Assembly: GCA_002503705.1 (NCBI GenBank)
Contig: DASH01000075.1
Span: 1-5,839, forward strand
DNA length: 5,839 bases
Reading direction: 5' to 3'
Source: Candidatus Woesearchaeota archaeon UBA153
Lineage (GTDB): Archaea; Nanobdellota; Nanobdellia; Woesearchaeales; UBA525
The notes under the pieces are model-generated. The model was not told the DNA's origin, did not search any database, and saw nothing but the letters and a program-made list of their open reading frames with translations. Positions 4,890 through 5,839 of the stretch are shown here, piece by piece (the first letter of the stretch is position 1; each line of letters opens with the position of its first letter). Made by a program: the position numbers and the translations under genes.

Positions 4890-5357
4890 TCACCAGAGTC
4901 GTTCGTCACCCAGCTTGATCGTGTTCAGGACGAGCTTCGTCTCGGTGCGTTCGACGAAATCAAACGTCTGCAGCCGCTTGAGGAATCGGTCCAAGTCCCT
5001 GGTGCCCTTGAACCGCGCGAGGAGCGTCGTGTCGAACTGTCCGGTGTGGTCGAAGACCGCGTAGACGGCGGGTTCGCTCGCGACGCGCCGCTCGACCTCG
5101 AAGAGTTTGCCTTTCGCGATCTTGACTTCGATGATCGCGTGCACATCGAGTCCTAACTTCTCCGCGTCGACAGTGGCGTGGTAGCCGGTGATGACGTGGC
5201 CGGCTTCGAGCGCCTTGACGCGCTTCATCACCGTCAGCACGGACAGCTCGGCTTTCGCCGCTAATTGACGGTAGCTGAGCCGGCCGTCATGCCGGAGCAG
5301 GTCGATGAGCTTCCGGTCCTTGTCGTCCAGTTTCACGTCTGAAGTCACGGGAATCAC
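4890..5357 (-). CDS. Lrp/AsnC family transcriptional regulator
   Basis: The protein has an N-terminal winged helix-turn-helix (about 8-65 of 155): K-L-D-D-K-D-R-K-L-I-D-L-L, then R-L-S-Y-R-Q-L-A-A-K-A-E-L-S and V-M-K-R-V-K-A-L-E-A-G-H-V-I. A C-terminal RAM effector/oligomer domain follows (about 70-145), with the usual alpha-beta pattern including V-Y-A-V-F-D-H-T-G-Q-F-D. Such proteins bind DNA as dimers or octamers and often sense amino acids. The start is a GTG. The outermost, at 5357, lacks a ribosome binding site and could be leaderless; GTG at 5336 gives M-K-L-D-D-K-D-R, the most typical family start, so the first seven residues are doubtful. It heads a probable lrp-trmI transcript. Its targets are unknown; autoregulation from the AT-rich divergent region upstream would be normal for the family. 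Confidence 0.92.
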   Translation of the reverse strand: MIPVTSDVKLDDKDRKLIDLLRHDGRLSYRQLAAKAELSVLTVMKRVKALEAGHVITGYHATVDAEKLGLDVHAIIEVKIAKGKLFEVERRVASEPAVYAVFDHTGQFDTTLLARFKGTRDLDRFLKRLQTFDFVERTETKLVLNTIKLGDERLW

Positions 5358-5375
5358 GATTGTAGCATTATTTCC

Positions 5376-5382
5376 TATATTT
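5376..5382 (-). promoter_or_regulatory. TATA-like box of the lrp gene
   Basis: The minus strand reads AAATATA, centred about 22 bases before the GTG at 5357, close to the spacing expected for a leaderless transcript. No Shine-Dalgarno sequence is seen before that GTG. A stronger palindromic TATA (ttatataa, 5422-5429) could serve as an alternative, with a leader of about 40 bases; being symmetric, it could also fire rightward. Confidence 0.4.
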
Positions 5383-5455
5383 CAGCAATATTATGATACA
5401 TTTATTAGTTTTACGGTTTGTTTATATAACAATCGTATCAATAATTCTGAGAAAG

Positions 5456-5464
5456 ATATAATAA
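5456..5464 (+). promoter_or_regulatory. TATA-like box before the truncated gene at 5535
   Basis: ATATAATAA within a purine-rich context (gaaag before it) predicts a transcription start near 5486, leaving a leader of about 50 bases. That leader holds a GC-rich hairpin (ccggt at 5479-5483 with accgg at 5495-5499) and a ribosome binding site ggtggtg (5522-5528) six bases before the ATG. The AT-rich 5358-5465 stretch is thus a divergent promoter region shared with lrp. Confidence 0.45.
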
Positions 5465-5534
5465 ACTCCGCCCGCGGCCGGTCCCCATGCGAGAACCGGA
5501 AAATCTCGACTATTCTCGAAGGGTGGTGTGAACT

Positions 5535-5669
5535 ATGAACCATGTGGATATCGCGAAGAAGGCCGAAGTCGTCGGGGAGAAGATGCTACGCTACTTCGAT
5601 AAGCTGCATGCGGATAAATTCGAACTCATGTTTGACACCTCGCGCTCAATTCGTCGAGGAATTCTTTGA
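5535..5669 (+). pseudogene. Short gene cut by the right IS copy (N-terminal fragment)
   Basis: The ATG at 5535 has a TATA-like box and a ribosome binding site. About 30 native codons (M-N-H-V-D-I-A-K-K-A-E-V-V-G-E-K-M-L and on to K-F-E-L) reach the IS boundary at 5624. Beyond it the frame continues into the antisense of the transposase end and stops at 5667-5669, giving a 44-residue hybrid. The native part looks helical and charged, with no recognised domain. Because the following sequence is shared with the left edge of the window, the gene was most likely interrupted by insertion. A naturally short gene overlapping the element's end is the alternative. Confidence 0.5.
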
Positions 5670-5839
5670 ATAGCGTGTTTTCATTTATATATGACGTGAC
5701 TTCTTCGACGGAGTCGCGGATTCGTCTGATGGTCTTGCTGATGCTTCCTCGACGCTGCGCGCACCAGTGCGTGATTTGGACGAGCACGAAGTGCACGTCC
5801 ATCTTCGCTGCGCTGCGGCATTGCAGCGTCGAGAAATTG
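5626..5839 (-). mobile_element. C-terminal part of a transposase-like protein (right IS copy)
   Basis: The minus strand has an open frame entering from the right edge and ending at TGA 5628-5626; the last 70 residues are visible. They read N-F-S-T-L-Q-C-R-S-A-A-K-M-D-V-H-F-V-L-V, then Q-I-T-H-W-C-A-Q-R-R and a charged helical tail ending S-A-R-C-Q-T. An L-Q/K-C-R followed by a helix with H-F and further His/Trp/Gln residues recalls the C-terminus of DDE transposases, but no catalytic core is in the window and the family cannot be assigned. Support comes from the repeat: its last 20 bases recur inverted at 1-20. If an IS, its terminal inverted repeat would overlap the last codons. A non-transposase multicopy gene is possible. 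Confidence 0.55.

Noticed and set aside
4579..4893. Minus-strand peptide with R-E-D-W-L-N repeats starting at a GTG overlapping the lrp stop
   Set aside because: The frame runs on inside trmI in the wrong phase with typical shadow composition; the repeats' multiple-of-three length alone is not enough.
1..5839. tRNA or rRNA genes
   Set aside because: No cloverleaf with a GTTCRANNC T-loop or rRNA-like conserved block was recognised on either strand by eye.

Overview
The window looks archaeal. It carries ABCE1 (the archaeal/eukaryotic ribosome-recycling ATPase), an archaeal-type TrmI tRNA methyltransferase, an Lrp/AsnC regulator and an archaeal-style VapBC pair. TATA/BRE-like boxes sit about 22-30 nt before several start codons (leaderless pattern), and trmI has an AGGTGA ribosome binding site. 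Coding DNA is GC-rich and intergenic DNA is AT-rich. I cannot fix the lineage; a DPANN-type archaeon is a guess.

Layout. Bases 1-20 are the 3' tip of a transposase-like gene, and 5624-5839 hold the end of a second copy in the opposite direction. Two IS-like copies therefore face each other across about 5.6 kb. Plus strand, left to right: ABCE1 (212-2215), a membrane protein of the DUF1461/TIGR01906 (Lit-like) family seven bases later (2223-2930), then a vapB-vapC module (3243-3889) with its own promoter and a palindromic operator candidate. Minus strand: lrp/asnC (5357-4890) followed by trmI (4816-4070), probably one transcript. A short gene starting at 5535 appears to be cut off by the right-hand IS copy.

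Most interesting points. (1) ABCE1 has lost the ligands of one of its two [4Fe-4S] clusters (cysteines 4-7) and kept the other set (1, 2, 3, 8). (2) ABCE1 NBD1 contains an in-frame insertion of roughly 78 residues whose DNA contains a perfect 15-bp inverted repeat. (3) Two related intergenic elements (2919-3085 and 3880-4026) each start at the stop codon of the upstream gene. They share an exact 21-nt block and keep the same hairpins with different stem sequences. (4) A single T to C change at 3471 would explain why vapB lacks its expected TGA and vapC lacks its expected ATG. (5) Three 18-bp tandem repeats separate lrp from trmI.

Functionally the window mixes translation genes (ABCE1 recycling, tRNA m1A methylation) with a toxin-antitoxin pair and mobile or repeat DNA. 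No CRISPR array, tRNA or rRNA gene was seen.
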